Positions 1 to 5,809 of a DNA stretch of 5,860 bases are shown one piece after another. The position numbers and the translations under genes are program-made. The stretch comes from an uncultured Actinomycetes bacterium (lineage in GTDB: Bacteria; Actinomycetota; CALGFH01). Every line of letters begins with the position of its first letter. The first letter of the stretch is position 1. Under the pieces are notes generated by a model, which worked only from the letters and a program-made list of their open reading frames with translations, was not told where the DNA came from and did no database searches. The stretch covers positions 1 through 5,860 of the forward strand of contig CALGFH010000258.1 of NCBI GenBank assembly GCA_937881255.1, given 5' to 3'.

Positions 1-651
1 GACCAGAAGAAGGCCCGGGAGGCCGGCCGCCAGCTGTTCGACGCCGTCTACGAGCGCTGGTCCCAGTTGCCCCAGACCGACCGCCCCGAGCTGTTCGTGT
101 TCGGCCTGAGCCTGGGCTCCTTCGGGGGCGAGACCGCCTTCAGCGGCGAGTACGACCTGGCCAACCGCACCACCGGGGCGCTGCTCGCCGGCCCGCCCAA
201 CTTCAACACCCTGTACCGCGAGTTCACCGACGGCCGGGACGCTGGCAGCCGCGAGGTGGAGCCGGTCTACAAGGGCGGCCGGAGAGTCCGGTTCACCAAC
301 GACGTGGCCGCCGGGGTCGGGCCGGCCGACTGGGAGGGGAGCAGGATCCTGTACCTCCAGCACCCATCGGACCCGATCGTCTGGTGGAGCCCACGACTGG
401 CCTGGGACCGGCCGGACTGGCTGGCCGAGCCGCACGGCCGCGACGTGCTCGACACGATGGTCTGGATCCCGCTGGTGACCTTCTGGCAGGTGACCGCCGA
501 CCTTCCACTCTCCACGGGCGTCCCCGACGGCCACGGCCACACCTACACCCGCGAGTTCGTCGACGGCTGGGCGACAGTCCTCCAGCCGCCCGGCTGGACC
601 CCCGACAGGGCCGAGCGCCTGCGGGACATCGTCACCCCCCCATCCGACTGA
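1..651 (+). CDS. Alpha/beta-hydrolase family protein, C-terminal part (Abhydrolase_9-like), 5'-truncated
   Basis: The reading frame is open from the first base to a TGA at 649-651 and gives 216 residues; the true start lies before the window. A TTG at 67 is in frame, but coding sequence clearly continues upstream, so it is not taken as the start. Residue numbers count from base 1. The nucleophile elbow GLSLG carries Ser37 and is followed by SFGGE. An acid candidate, Asp124, sits in HPSDP, and a late DGHGH motif (176-180) offers the catalytic histidine. This order and the WWSPRLAWDRP segment match the actinobacterial Abhydrolase_9 (PF10081) family, whose members usually carry an N-terminal membrane part that would be outside the window. 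The family is a predicted serine hydrolase with no substrate I can name. The triad assignment is inference from motif order. The gene lies on the same strand as the next gene, 89 bases away, with hairpins between them. Confidence 0.85.
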   Translation, partial: DQKKAREAGRQLFDAVYERWSQLPQTDRPELFVFGLSLGSFGGETAFSGEYDLANRTTGALLAGPPNFNTLYREFTDGRDAGSREVEPVYKGGRRVRFTNDVAAGVGPADWEGSRILYLQHPSDPIVWWSPRLAWDRPDWLAEPHGRDVLDTMVWIPLVTFWQVTADLPLSTGVPDGHGHTYTREFVDGWATVLQPPGWTPDRAERLRDIVTPPSD

Positions 652-659
652 CCACGGAA

Positions 660-702
660 TCACCCGATCAGGGTGAGGACGGCCCTGCCTGGTTCCGGCA
701 GG
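660..702 (+). terminator. Tandem small hairpins after the hydrolase gene, possible terminator
   Basis: Two perfect inverted repeats lie in the 89-base gap. The first has stem TCACCC/GGGTGA (660-665 with 671-676) and a five-base loop. The second has stem CCTGCC/GGCAGG (684-689 with 697-702) and a seven-base loop. Neither is followed by a T-run, so this is not a classical intrinsic terminator, although U-tract-poor terminators have been proposed in high-GC actinobacteria. They could equally sit in the leader of the following gene. Function is inferred from position only. Confidence 0.35.
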
Positions 703-728
703 CTGGGCGCCGACCGGGATCGCTCGAG

Positions 729-733
729 GGAGG
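729..733 (+). promoter_or_regulatory. Strong Shine-Dalgarno site for the DUF1269-like gene
   Basis: GGAGG lies seven bases before the ATG at 741. It fixes this start over the longer in-frame extension, which overlaps the hydrolase gene in another frame. Confidence 0.85.
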
Positions 734-740
734 TAGGGGG

Positions 741-1271
741 ATGGCCGTCGACACGTTCATGGCCTATGTCGGGGTGTACCCCGGCGTGGCCGAGGCCGAA
801 GCGGACTACCAGCTGGTCAAGGACCTGCACAGCGAGGCCGGGCTGATCGACGCCTACGACGCCGCGGTGATCGAGCGGCGGGACGACGGCAAGGTCAAGA
901 TCGCCAAGAAGCACGAGACCCCGACCCGGGTCGGTGGCGTCCTCGGCGGCGGGGTCGGGCTGGCCACAGGCCTGGTCATCGCCCTGTTCCCGTTCGCCGG
1001 GATCGGGGCCGGGCTGCTGGCCGCCACCACCGCCGGCGGGGCCGCGCTGGGGGCGGTGGCCGGGCACGCCGCCGCCGGCATGAGCCGCGACGACCTCAAG
1101 GAGCTGGGCGAGCATCTCGACGCCGGCCAGGCCGGCCTGGTGGTGGTCGGCGTCTCCGACATGGGGGCCAAGATCGAGCAGGCCATGCGCCGGGCCGAGA
1201 AGGTCCAGGCAAAGCAGCTCAAGGCCGACACGGCCGCGATCGAGGCCGACGCCAAGGACGCCAGCGGCTGA
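741..1271 (+). CDS. DUF1269-like glycine-rich membrane protein
   Basis: The product is 176 residues. The start is fixed by the GGAGG site. The N-terminal part (about 5-60) is a compact alpha/beta region opening with TFMAYVGVYPG and containing an acidic helix. It is followed by a glycine- and alanine-rich hydrophobic stretch (about 64-113) that fits one or two membrane-inserted helices with glycine-zipper character. A second soluble segment includes LVVVGVSD (133-140). The tail (141-176) is a charged, alanine-rich helix, possibly a short coiled coil. This soluble-glycine hairpin-soluble layout is that of DUF1269 (PF06897) proteins, a family of unknown function often thought to be membrane-associated and linked to stress in actinobacteria. 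The family call is from memory of the pattern; no catalytic residues are visible. The gene is transcribed towards the acetyltransferase and ends 12 bases before its stop. Confidence 0.8.
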   Translation: MAVDTFMAYVGVYPGVAEAEADYQLVKDLHSEAGLIDAYDAAVIERRDDGKVKIAKKHETPTRVGGVLGGGVGLATGLVIALFPFAGIGAGLLAATTAGGAALGAVAGHAAAGMSRDDLKELGEHLDAGQAGLVVVGVSDMGAKIEQAMRRAEKVQAKQLKADTAAIEADAKDASG

Positions 1272-1278
1272 GGTCCCG

Positions 1279-1298
1279 GCTCGTCAACGCTGACGGGC
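1279..1298. terminator. Hairpin between convergent genes, candidate terminator
   Basis: An eight-pair stem runs GCTCGTCA (1279-1286) against TGACGGGC (1291-1298) with a four-base ACGC loop. In plus-strand RNA all eight pairs form, with one being G-U. In minus-strand RNA the same pair becomes an A-C mismatch, so it should work better for the upstream plus-strand gene. It begins eight bases after that gene's stop and overlaps the last codons of the acetyltransferase. No T-tract follows. Confidence 0.5.
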
Positions 1299-1838
1299 GT
1301 CGCGCCACCGCTCGGCGGTGATCGAGTAGACGACCGCCTGGAACACCTGGCCCATGTCCTCGATCTCGGCCTCGTGGTCGAACTCCATGCCGAGGCGTCG
1401 CATCACGGCCAGGCTGCGCAGGTTCGGCCGGTCGGTGATGGAGATCACCCGGGGCAGGCCCAGGGGGCCGAAGGCGTGGTCCAGCCAGCCGGTCGCGGCC
1501 TCGGTGGCGTAGCCGTGGCCCCAGTGCTCGTGGGCCAGCCGCCAGGCCACCTCGACGTCGTCGGGGAGGGACGCCTGGTGGTGCAGGCCGCACATGCCCA
1601 GGAAGGCGCCGTCCTGGCGTCGCTCGACGGCGAGCAGCCCCAGCCCCTCGCGGTCATGGCACTCCTGGGCCCAGGCGGCGATGTCGTCGGAGTCCTGGCG
1701 GCTCAGCGGCCCTCCCAGATACCGGGCCACCTCGGGGTCGGCGTTGAGGGCCGCGTACAGCGGCAGGTCGTCGCGCCGGAACCTCCGCAGCAGCAGCCGG
1801 GGTGTCGTCAGCAGCACCCTGCCGTCCCACTCGACCAT
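1284..1838 (-). CDS. GNAT family N-acetyltransferase (RimJ/RimL-like)
   Basis: The product is 184 residues, a normal length for the RimJ/RimL-type GNAT group (Acetyltransf_3, PF13302). It would transfer an acetyl group from acetyl-CoA to an amine; the acceptor (protein N-terminus, antibiotic or small molecule) cannot be read from the sequence. The N-terminal strand TTPRLLLRRFRRDDLP (11-26) is the standard opening of this group. The acetyl-CoA loop is HWGHGYATEA (105-114), and NLRSLAVMRRLGM (139-151) is the usual late motif with the conserved Asn. AWRLAHEHWGHG supplies the strand before the loop. The start at 1838 is chosen because a GAGGAGG site lies eight bases upstream. A longer in-frame extension to 1961 would overlap the oxidoreductase gene and lacks family character. 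The gene is divergent from the oxidoreductase operon. A TATGGT hexamer at 1865-1860 on the minus strand could be a -10 box but has no convincing -35. Confidence 0.9.
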   Translation of the reverse strand: MVEWDGRVLLTTPRLLLRRFRRDDLPLYAALNADPEVARYLGGPLSRQDSDDIAAWAQECHDREGLGLLAVERRQDGAFLGMCGLHHQASLPDDVEVAWRLAHEHWGHGYATEAATGWLDHAFGPLGLPRVISITDRPNLRSLAVMRRLGMEFDHEAEIEDMGQVFQAVVYSITAERWRDARQR

Positions 1839-1846
1839 GGGCCTCG

Positions 1847-1853
1847 CCTCCTC
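1847..1853 (-). promoter_or_regulatory. Ribosome binding site deciding the acetyltransferase start
   Basis: Read on the minus strand, GAGGAGG ends eight bases before the ATG at 1838. It supports the short start over the extension that reaches 1961. Confidence 0.8.
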
Positions 1854-1923
1854 GGGGCAACCATAGCCGGATGCTTGAGCGACGGCTCGGGCGGTTAGAG
1901 GCTGGGATGGAACCCTTCCCGGC

Positions 1924-1928
1924 AGGAG
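1924..1928 (+). promoter_or_regulatory. Ribosome binding site of the oxidoreductase gene
   Basis: AGGAG lies five bases before the ATG at 1934. An alternative in-frame ATG at 1907 has only a GAGG seven bases upstream and would add nine residues not typical of the family. The 95-base gap before 1934 contains TTGAGC at 1875-1880 as a possible -35, but no good -10 at the right spacing, so no promoter is claimed. Confidence 0.65.
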
Positions 1929-1933
1929 CGCAG

Positions 1934-2938
1934 ATGAGCAGCCAGTCCCCATCGAGTCCACTGATCGGCTACCACGCCTCCCACGAGCAGCTCCCCCCGA
2001 GCGAGCTGCTGCGCTGCGTGGTCGCGGCCGAGGAGGCCGGGTTCCAGGCGGCGATGTGCTCGGACCACTTCGCGCCCTGGAGCGCCCGGCAGGGCCACAG
2101 CGGCTTCGCCTGGTCCTGGCTGGGCGCCGCCCTGCAGGCCACCGGCCTCGGCTTCGGCGTGGTCAACGCGCCCGGGCAGCGGTACCACCCGGCGATCGTG
2201 GCCCAGGCCGCGGCCACCCTGAGCGAGCTGTTCCCGGGGCGGTTCTGGCTGGCCCTTGGCAGCGGCGAGGCCTCCAACGAGCACATCACCGGCGACCGCT
2301 GGCCGGCCAAGGAGGAGCGCCGGGCCCGCCTGGGCGAGGCCGTGGCCGTCATCCGGGCGCTGCTGGCCGGCGAGACGGTCAGCCACGACGGGCTGGTCAG
2401 GATCGACCGGGCCCGGCTGTGGTCCCTGCCCGAGCGGCCGCCGGCGCTGATCGGGGCGGCCATCAGCCCCGGGACGGCCGCCTGGGTGGGCGGCTGGGCC
2501 GACGGCCTGGTCACCATCAACCAGCCCCACGACCGGCTCCGGGAGGTGATCGAGGCGTTCCGGGAGGGCGGCGGCGAGGGCAAGCCGCTGTACCTCCAGG
2601 TGCACCTGTCCTGGGCGGCCGACGAGGAGGTGGCCCTGGCCGTCGCCCACGACCAGTGGCGCAGCAACGTGTTCGACCCGGTCCTGGCCATGGAGCTGGC
2701 CCTGCCCGAGGAGTTCGACGCCGCGGCCCGGTACGTGACCCCCGAGGACGTCCGCTCGGCGGTGCTCGTCTCGGCCGACCTGGGCCGCCACACCGCCTGG
2801 CTGGGGGAGTACCTGGAGCTCGGCTTCGACCGCCTCTACCTGCACGAGGTCGGCCAGGCCGAGCACCAGCGGCCGTTCATCGACGCCTTCGGGTCCAAGG
2901 TGGTCCCGGAGCTGGCCGGGCGGGGTGGCCGGGCATGA
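1934..2938 (+). CDS. LLM class flavin-dependent oxidoreductase, TIGR03885 type
   Basis: The product is 334 residues with a single luciferase-like (TIM-barrel) domain. The opening LIGYHASHEQ (10-19), then CSDHFAPWS (42-50), SGFAWSWLGAALQAT (56-70), VVNAPGQRYHPAI (76-88), LALGSGEASNEH (106-117) and the VGGWADGL strand (184-191) match my recollection of TIGR03885. That model describes relatives of F420-dependent enzymes also found in organisms without F420, named as probable FMN-type rather than F420 enzymes. No substrate is known for the family. It would be a soluble cytoplasmic enzyme. The stop codon overlaps the start of the GH13 gene by ATGA, so the two are probably co-transcribed and translationally coupled. 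I recall the same pairing in other bacteria, which suggests a shared pathway. Which cofactor this actinobacterial copy uses is open, since actinobacteria make F420. Confidence 0.9.
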   Translation: MSSQSPSSPLIGYHASHEQLPPSELLRCVVAAEEAGFQAAMCSDHFAPWSARQGHSGFAWSWLGAALQATGLGFGVVNAPGQRYHPAIVAQAAATLSELFPGRFWLALGSGEASNEHITGDRWPAKEERRARLGEAVAVIRALLAGETVSHDGLVRIDRARLWSLPERPPALIGAAISPGTAAWVGGWADGLVTINQPHDRLREVIEAFREGGGEGKPLYLQVHLSWAADEEVALAVAHDQWRSNVFDPVLAMELALPEEFDAAARYVTPEDVRSAVLVSADLGRHTAWLGEYLELGFDRLYLHEVGQAEHQRPFIDAFGSKVVPELAGRGGRA

Positions 2939-4572
2939 GCGACAAGGCCGCCTACGACCTGTGGTGGAAGAACGCCGTCATCTACTGCGTGGACGTCGAG
3001 CTGTTCGCCGACAGCGACGGCGACGGGGTCGGCGACTTCCCCGGGCTCACCGGCAAGGTCGACTACCTGGCCGGGCTGGGCGTGACCTGCGTCTGGCTGA
3101 TGCCGTTCTACCCGACCCCGAACAAGGACAACGGCTACGACATCAGCGACTTCTACGGCGTCGACCCGCGCCTGGGCACCCTGGGCGACCTGGTCGAGTT
3201 CCTCAGGGCGGCCAGGGAGCGGGGCATCAGGGTGATCGCCGACCTGGTCGTCAACCACACCTCGGACGAGCACCCCTGGTTCCGGTCGGCCCGGGCCGAC
3301 GAGGGCTCGCCCTGGCGCGACTTCTACGTCTGGGCCGACGAGGAGCCCGAGGGGCCGCAGGGGGTGGTGTTCCCGGACGCCGAGGACTCCAACTGGGACT
3401 ACGACGAGGTCGCCGGCAAGTGGTACCTGCACCGCTTCTACTCCCACATGCCCGACCTCAACATCGCCAACCCGCGGGTCCGGGACGAGATCAGCAAGGT
3501 GGTCGGCTACTGGCTGGAGCTGGGCCTGTCCGGCTTCCGGGTCGACGCCGCCCCGTTCGTGATCGAGCAGGCCGGCACCGACCCCGCCCGGGGCGAGGAC
3601 CCCCACGGCTACCTGCGCGACCTGCGCGCCTTCACCAACCGGCGCCGGGGCGACGCCATCCTGCTCGCCGAGGCCAACCTGCCCCCGGAGGAGCAGCGCC
3701 GCTTCTTCGGCGACGAGGGCGGCGACGAGATGCACATGCTGTTCAACTTCATCCTCAACCAGCACGTCTTCCTGGCCCTGGTCCGCCAGGACCCGGCGCC
3801 GATCGTGACCGCCATGCGGGAGCTGCCCGAGGTCCCCGAGGCCAACCAGTGGGCCAACTTCATCAAGAACCACGACGAGCTGACCCTGGACAAGCTGACC
3901 GAGGCCGAGCGCGAGGAGGTGTTCGCGGCGCTCGCCCCCGACCCGGACATGCGCAGCTTCGGCCGTGGCATCCGCCGCCGCGTGCCCCCGATGCTGGACG
4001 GCGACCGCGGCCGCGTCGAGCTGCTCTACAGCCTGCTCCTCACCCTGCCCGGCACCCCGGTGCTGCTGTATGGGGAGGAGATCGGCCTCGGCGACGACCA
4101 GCGGGTCGAGGGCCGGGCCGCGGTCCGGGTGGCGATGCAGTGGACCGCCGGCCCCGGGGCCGGCTTCACGGAAGGCGACCCGGCGGTGCCGCTGGTCGGC
4201 GACGGCCCGTTCGGGCCCGACCAGGTCAACGTGGCCGACCAGCGCCGCGACCCCGGGTCGCTGCTCAACTGGATGGAGCGGGCCATCCGGGCCCGCAAGG
4301 AGCTGCCCGAGCTGGGCTGGGGGACCTGCCAGGTGCTGGACAGCGGCCAGCCGTCGGCGCTGGCCCACCGCTGCGACTGGCGCGGCCGGGGGGTCCTGGC
4401 CCTGCACAACCTCGGCCCCGAGGCGGTCCAGGTCGCCGTCGAGCTCGACCACGTCGACCCCACCCGTCCCCTGGCCGAGCTCTTCGCCGACCGGCGCTAC
4501 GACCCCGCCAGGGCCGGCCAGCCGCTGGCCCTGGAAGGGTTCGGCTACCGCTGGCTGCGCCTGCCCGGCTGA
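2935..4572 (+). CDS. GH13 alpha-amylase family enzyme, trehalose-synthase-like
   Basis: The product is 545 residues, close to trehalose synthase (TreS) length. The start is the ATG sharing ATGA with the upstream stop; a GGGGTGG stretch lies just before it. The opening WWKNAVIYCVDVELFADSD is TreS-like, and an Asp-rich DSDGDGVGD loop (26-34) resembles the calcium-binding loop of this group. The four GH13 regions are intact: DLVVNH (103-108), GFRVDAAPF with nucleophile Asp204, LLAEAN with acid/base Glu246, and KNHDE with His313 and transition-state stabiliser Asp314. LLYGEEIGLGD (about 377-387) precedes the C-terminal part, which ends in a beta-sandwich-like domain. No signal peptide is present, so it should be cytoplasmic. 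The likely chemistry is hydrolysis or isomerisation of alpha-glucosidic bonds, as in maltose to trehalose. Two motifs depart from classical TreS: MPDLN (172-176) instead of QPDLN, and RAAVRVAMQW (394-403) where RDGVRTPMQW is usual. The treS symbol is therefore withheld. Confidence 0.93.
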   Translation: MSDKAAYDLWWKNAVIYCVDVELFADSDGDGVGDFPGLTGKVDYLAGLGVTCVWLMPFYPTPNKDNGYDISDFYGVDPRLGTLGDLVEFLRAARERGIRVIADLVVNHTSDEHPWFRSARADEGSPWRDFYVWADEEPEGPQGVVFPDAEDSNWDYDEVAGKWYLHRFYSHMPDLNIANPRVRDEISKVVGYWLELGLSGFRVDAAPFVIEQAGTDPARGEDPHGYLRDLRAFTNRRRGDAILLAEANLPPEEQRRFFGDEGGDEMHMLFNFILNQHVFLALVRQDPAPIVTAMRELPEVPEANQWANFIKNHDELTLDKLTEAEREEVFAALAPDPDMRSFGRGIRRRVPPMLDGDRGRVELLYSLLLTLPGTPVLLYGEEIGLGDDQRVEGRAAVRVAMQWTAGPGAGFTEGDPAVPLVGDGPFGPDQVNVADQRRDPGSLLNWMERAIRARKELPELGWGTCQVLDSGQPSALAHRCDWRGRGVLALHNLGPEAVQVAVELDHVDPTRPLAELFADRRYDPARAGQPLALEGFGYRWLRLPG

Positions 4573-4588
4573 CCTCCCCGGCGGCCGG

Positions 4589-5209
4589 CTAGCCGAGCTC
4601 GACCACCAGCACCTGGCTGAAGTTGGGCCCGTCGATCTGGAGGCCGTAGCAGCCGGCGCCGGCCCGCAGCCGGGTCGGCCGCCACCAGCGGCCCTGGGCG
4701 GCGCCCGGGTAGGCGGCCGCCGGGTCGAGCACGTGGGTCGGGCGGAGCCGGTCGTCGTCGTCCCGGAAGCGGATCCGGTCCCCGGGCGCCCCCAGCCGGT
4801 GGCCGCGGACGATGGCCACGCCGCCCAGCGGCTCGGGGGCGTCCCAGTAGGCGACCGCGCTGCGGTCCAGCCGGCCGTTGGCGGCCCGGGACAGCACCGG
4901 GTACACCGGGCCGCCGCCGACGGCGACGGCCGCCACGGGGTTGACCGCGGTCATCGGCGGGCCGGCCACGAAGCTGGCCGGGCAGGAGCCGTCGCCGCGG
5001 AGGCCGGGCAGCCGCAGCGGCCGGCGCAGCGCCTCGGGGACCGCCGCCGGCGGCGGCAGGGTGACGATGCTGACCAGCCCGGTGGTGGCGGTGGACGTCG
5101 GCGGCCCGGCCTCGGGAAGGTCAACCACCTGCCCGGCCACGGCCAGCCCGCCGAGCGCGGCCACGACCACCAGGATCAGGCTCCATCTCCGCCACCGCAC
5201 CGGCCGCAC
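4589..5209 (-). CDS. Uncharacterised membrane-anchored or secreted actinobacterial protein
   Basis: No named family is recognised. From the GTG at 5209 the product is 206 residues. It opens with basic residues (RPVRWRRWS) followed by a hydrophobic segment (about 11-26), which is a signal anchor or an uncleaved or cleaved Sec signal; there is no lipobox cysteine. A proline-rich linker follows, then an extracellular domain with only two cysteines, Cys76 (GSCPAS) and Cys187 (GCYGLQIDG), which could form a disulfide. The ending GCYGLQIDGPNFSQVLVVELG resembles endings I recall from uncharacterised secreted actinobacterial proteins. The start is uncertain: GTG at 5200 is also in frame, and neither has a clear ribosome binding site. 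The open frame continues to 5344, but that part overlaps the regulator gene and is not hydrophobic-signal-like. It lies 28 bases after the regulator's stop on the same strand, so they may be co-transcribed. The stop lies 16 bases from the GH13 stop, facing it, inside the 10-base palindrome CGGCTAGCCG (4586-4595). Confidence 0.7.
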   Translation of the reverse strand: MRPVRWRRWSLILVVVAALGGLAVAGQVVDLPEAGPPTSTATTGLVSIVTLPPPAAVPEALRRPLRLPGLRGDGSCPASFVAGPPMTAVNPVAAVAVGGGPVYPVLSRAANGRLDRSAVAYWDAPEPLGGVAIVRGHRLGAPGDRIRFRDDDDRLRPTHVLDPAAAYPGAAQGRWWRPTRLRAGAGCYGLQIDGPNFSQVLVVELG

Positions 5210-5212
5210 CCC

Positions 5213-5224
5213 CGTTCGGGAACG
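5213..5224. promoter_or_regulatory. Short dyad just before the membrane-anchored protein gene
   Basis: CGTTC and GAACG form perfect five-base arms separated by GG, three bases upstream of the GTG at 5209 and inside the 28-base gap after the regulator gene. The site sits where a ribosome binding site would be expected. It could be an operator or an RNA structure hiding the start, or chance. The arm order is opposite to that of actinobacterial LexA boxes (GAAC...GTTC). Confidence 0.25.
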
Positions 5225-5237
5225 ACAATGACAGACG

Positions 5238-5753
5238 CTAGCGGGCCCGGCGAGCGCGGGGGGCGGCCGGCGGGGTCGGGGCCAGCGGGAGGGGCGAGGG
5301 TGGCTTGACCTCCTCCAGCCGCAGGTAGGTGACCAGCCGCTCACCGCCGTGGGTGGCCAGCCGGGCCAGGACCTGCTGCAGCTCGGTCACGTCCCGGGCG
5401 ACGATGGTGAGCAGATAGTCCATCTCCCCGGCGACGTTGTCGGCGCCGGTGATCTGCGGCATCGCCCGGACCTGGTCCTCGAACACGCGGGTGGCCCGGG
5501 GGTCGTGGCGGGCCAGGCTGGCGGCCACGTACACGTGCAGCGGGAACCCGGCGGCGGCTGGGTCGAGCCGGGCGCTGACCACCCGGATGACGCCGGACTC
5601 CTTCAGCCGGCGGACGCGGTGCAGCGTCGCCGCGGGGGAGAGCCCGACCAGACGGGCCAGCTCGACGTTGGTGCGGTCGGCGTCGCGCTGCAGGGCGGAC
5701 AGCAGCCGTACGTCAACATCATCAAGGAAAACGGCCATCTCACGATCGATCAT
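5238..5753 (-). CDS. Lrp/AsnC family transcriptional regulator
   Basis: From the ATG at 5753 the product is 171 residues. The N-terminal winged helix-turn-helix starts at LDDVDVRLLSALQ (10-22), with the HTH at about 28-49 (TNVELARLVGLSPAATLHRVRRL). The AsnC-type ligand-binding RAM domain spans about 75-148 and includes GEMDYLLTI (109-117), the counterpart of the family's GDYDYLL motif. Such proteins bind amino acids or related metabolites and form octameric or dimeric DNA-binding assemblies. The last 23 residues are a proline-, alanine- and arginine-rich tail beyond the normal fold. The start is uncertain: ATG at 5738 also fits, giving 166 residues, but has GAG touching the start codon, whereas 5753 has a weak GAG six bases upstream. 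The first codons are unusually A/T-rich for this window. The gene is divergent from the gene at 5810, and regulators of this family often control themselves and a divergent neighbour. The ligand is unknown. Confidence 0.9.
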   Translation of the reverse strand: MIDREMAVFLDDVDVRLLSALQRDADRTNVELARLVGLSPAATLHRVRRLKESGVIRVVSARLDPAAAGFPLHVYVAASLARHDPRATRVFEDQVRAMPQITGADNVAGEMDYLLTIVARDVTELQQVLARLATHGGERLVTYLRLEEVKPPSPLPLAPTPPAAPRARRAR

Positions 5754-5778
5754 TTCGTACTCGGCGCCTACTGGCAAA
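5753..5778. promoter_or_regulatory. Candidate Lrp-type operator in the divergent gap
   Basis: An imperfect dyad is centred on GGCGCC (5763-5768) with outer arms TTT (5753-5755) and AAA (5776-5778). Eight of thirteen base pairs are symmetric, including A5759/T5772 and T5761/A5770. It lies in one of the few A/T-containing stretches of the window, at the regulator's 5' end and 32 bases before the divergent start at 5810. A/T-flanked dyads are typical of Lrp/AsnC autoregulatory sites. The assignment is inference from position and symmetry; no convincing -35/-10 pair was found. Confidence 0.35.
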
Positions 5779-5809
5779 GATTCGACCCCGCGTCGAGCAC
5801 GATGGCGGC

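Noticed and set aside
384..740. Upstream extension of the DUF1269-like gene
   Set aside because: It overlaps the hydrolase gene in another frame and has low-complexity composition. The ATG at 741 has an ideal ribosome binding site.
1839..1933. Sigma-70-like promoter for the oxidoreductase operon
   Set aside because: TTGAGC at 1875-1880 has no acceptable -10 hexamer at 16-19 bases, so no promoter is claimed.
1839..1961. Extended acetyltransferase start at 1961
   Set aside because: The extra 41 residues overlap the oxidoreductase start and lack family similarity. The GAGGAGG site supports 1838.
1895..2866. Minus-strand open frames opposite the oxidoreductase gene
   Set aside because: The plus-strand protein matches a known family end to end; the antisense products have no recognisable motif.
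2056..2934. In-frame upstream extension of the GH13 gene
   Set aside because: It runs through the oxidoreductase gene in another frame and is arginine-, glycine- and proline-rich without domain character. The ATG at 2935 fits the family N-terminus.
2836..4452. Long minus-strand open frame (538 codons) opposite the GH13 gene
   Set aside because: The plus-strand frame contains all GH13 catalytic motifs. The antisense frame is valine-, glycine- and proline-rich without a recognisable domain, as expected from high-GC codon bias.
4573..4601. Palindromes CGGCTAGCCG and CGAGCTCG between and within the convergent 3' ends considered as a terminator
   Set aside because: They are uninterrupted palindromes without a loop and no T-tract follows, so a stable RNA hairpin terminator is not supported.
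3965..5308. Plus-strand open frame of 447 codons across the GH13 3' end and the anchored-protein gene
   Set aside because: It is a frame shadow, rich in Ser, Arg, Pro and Gly, spanning two convergent genes with real protein features.
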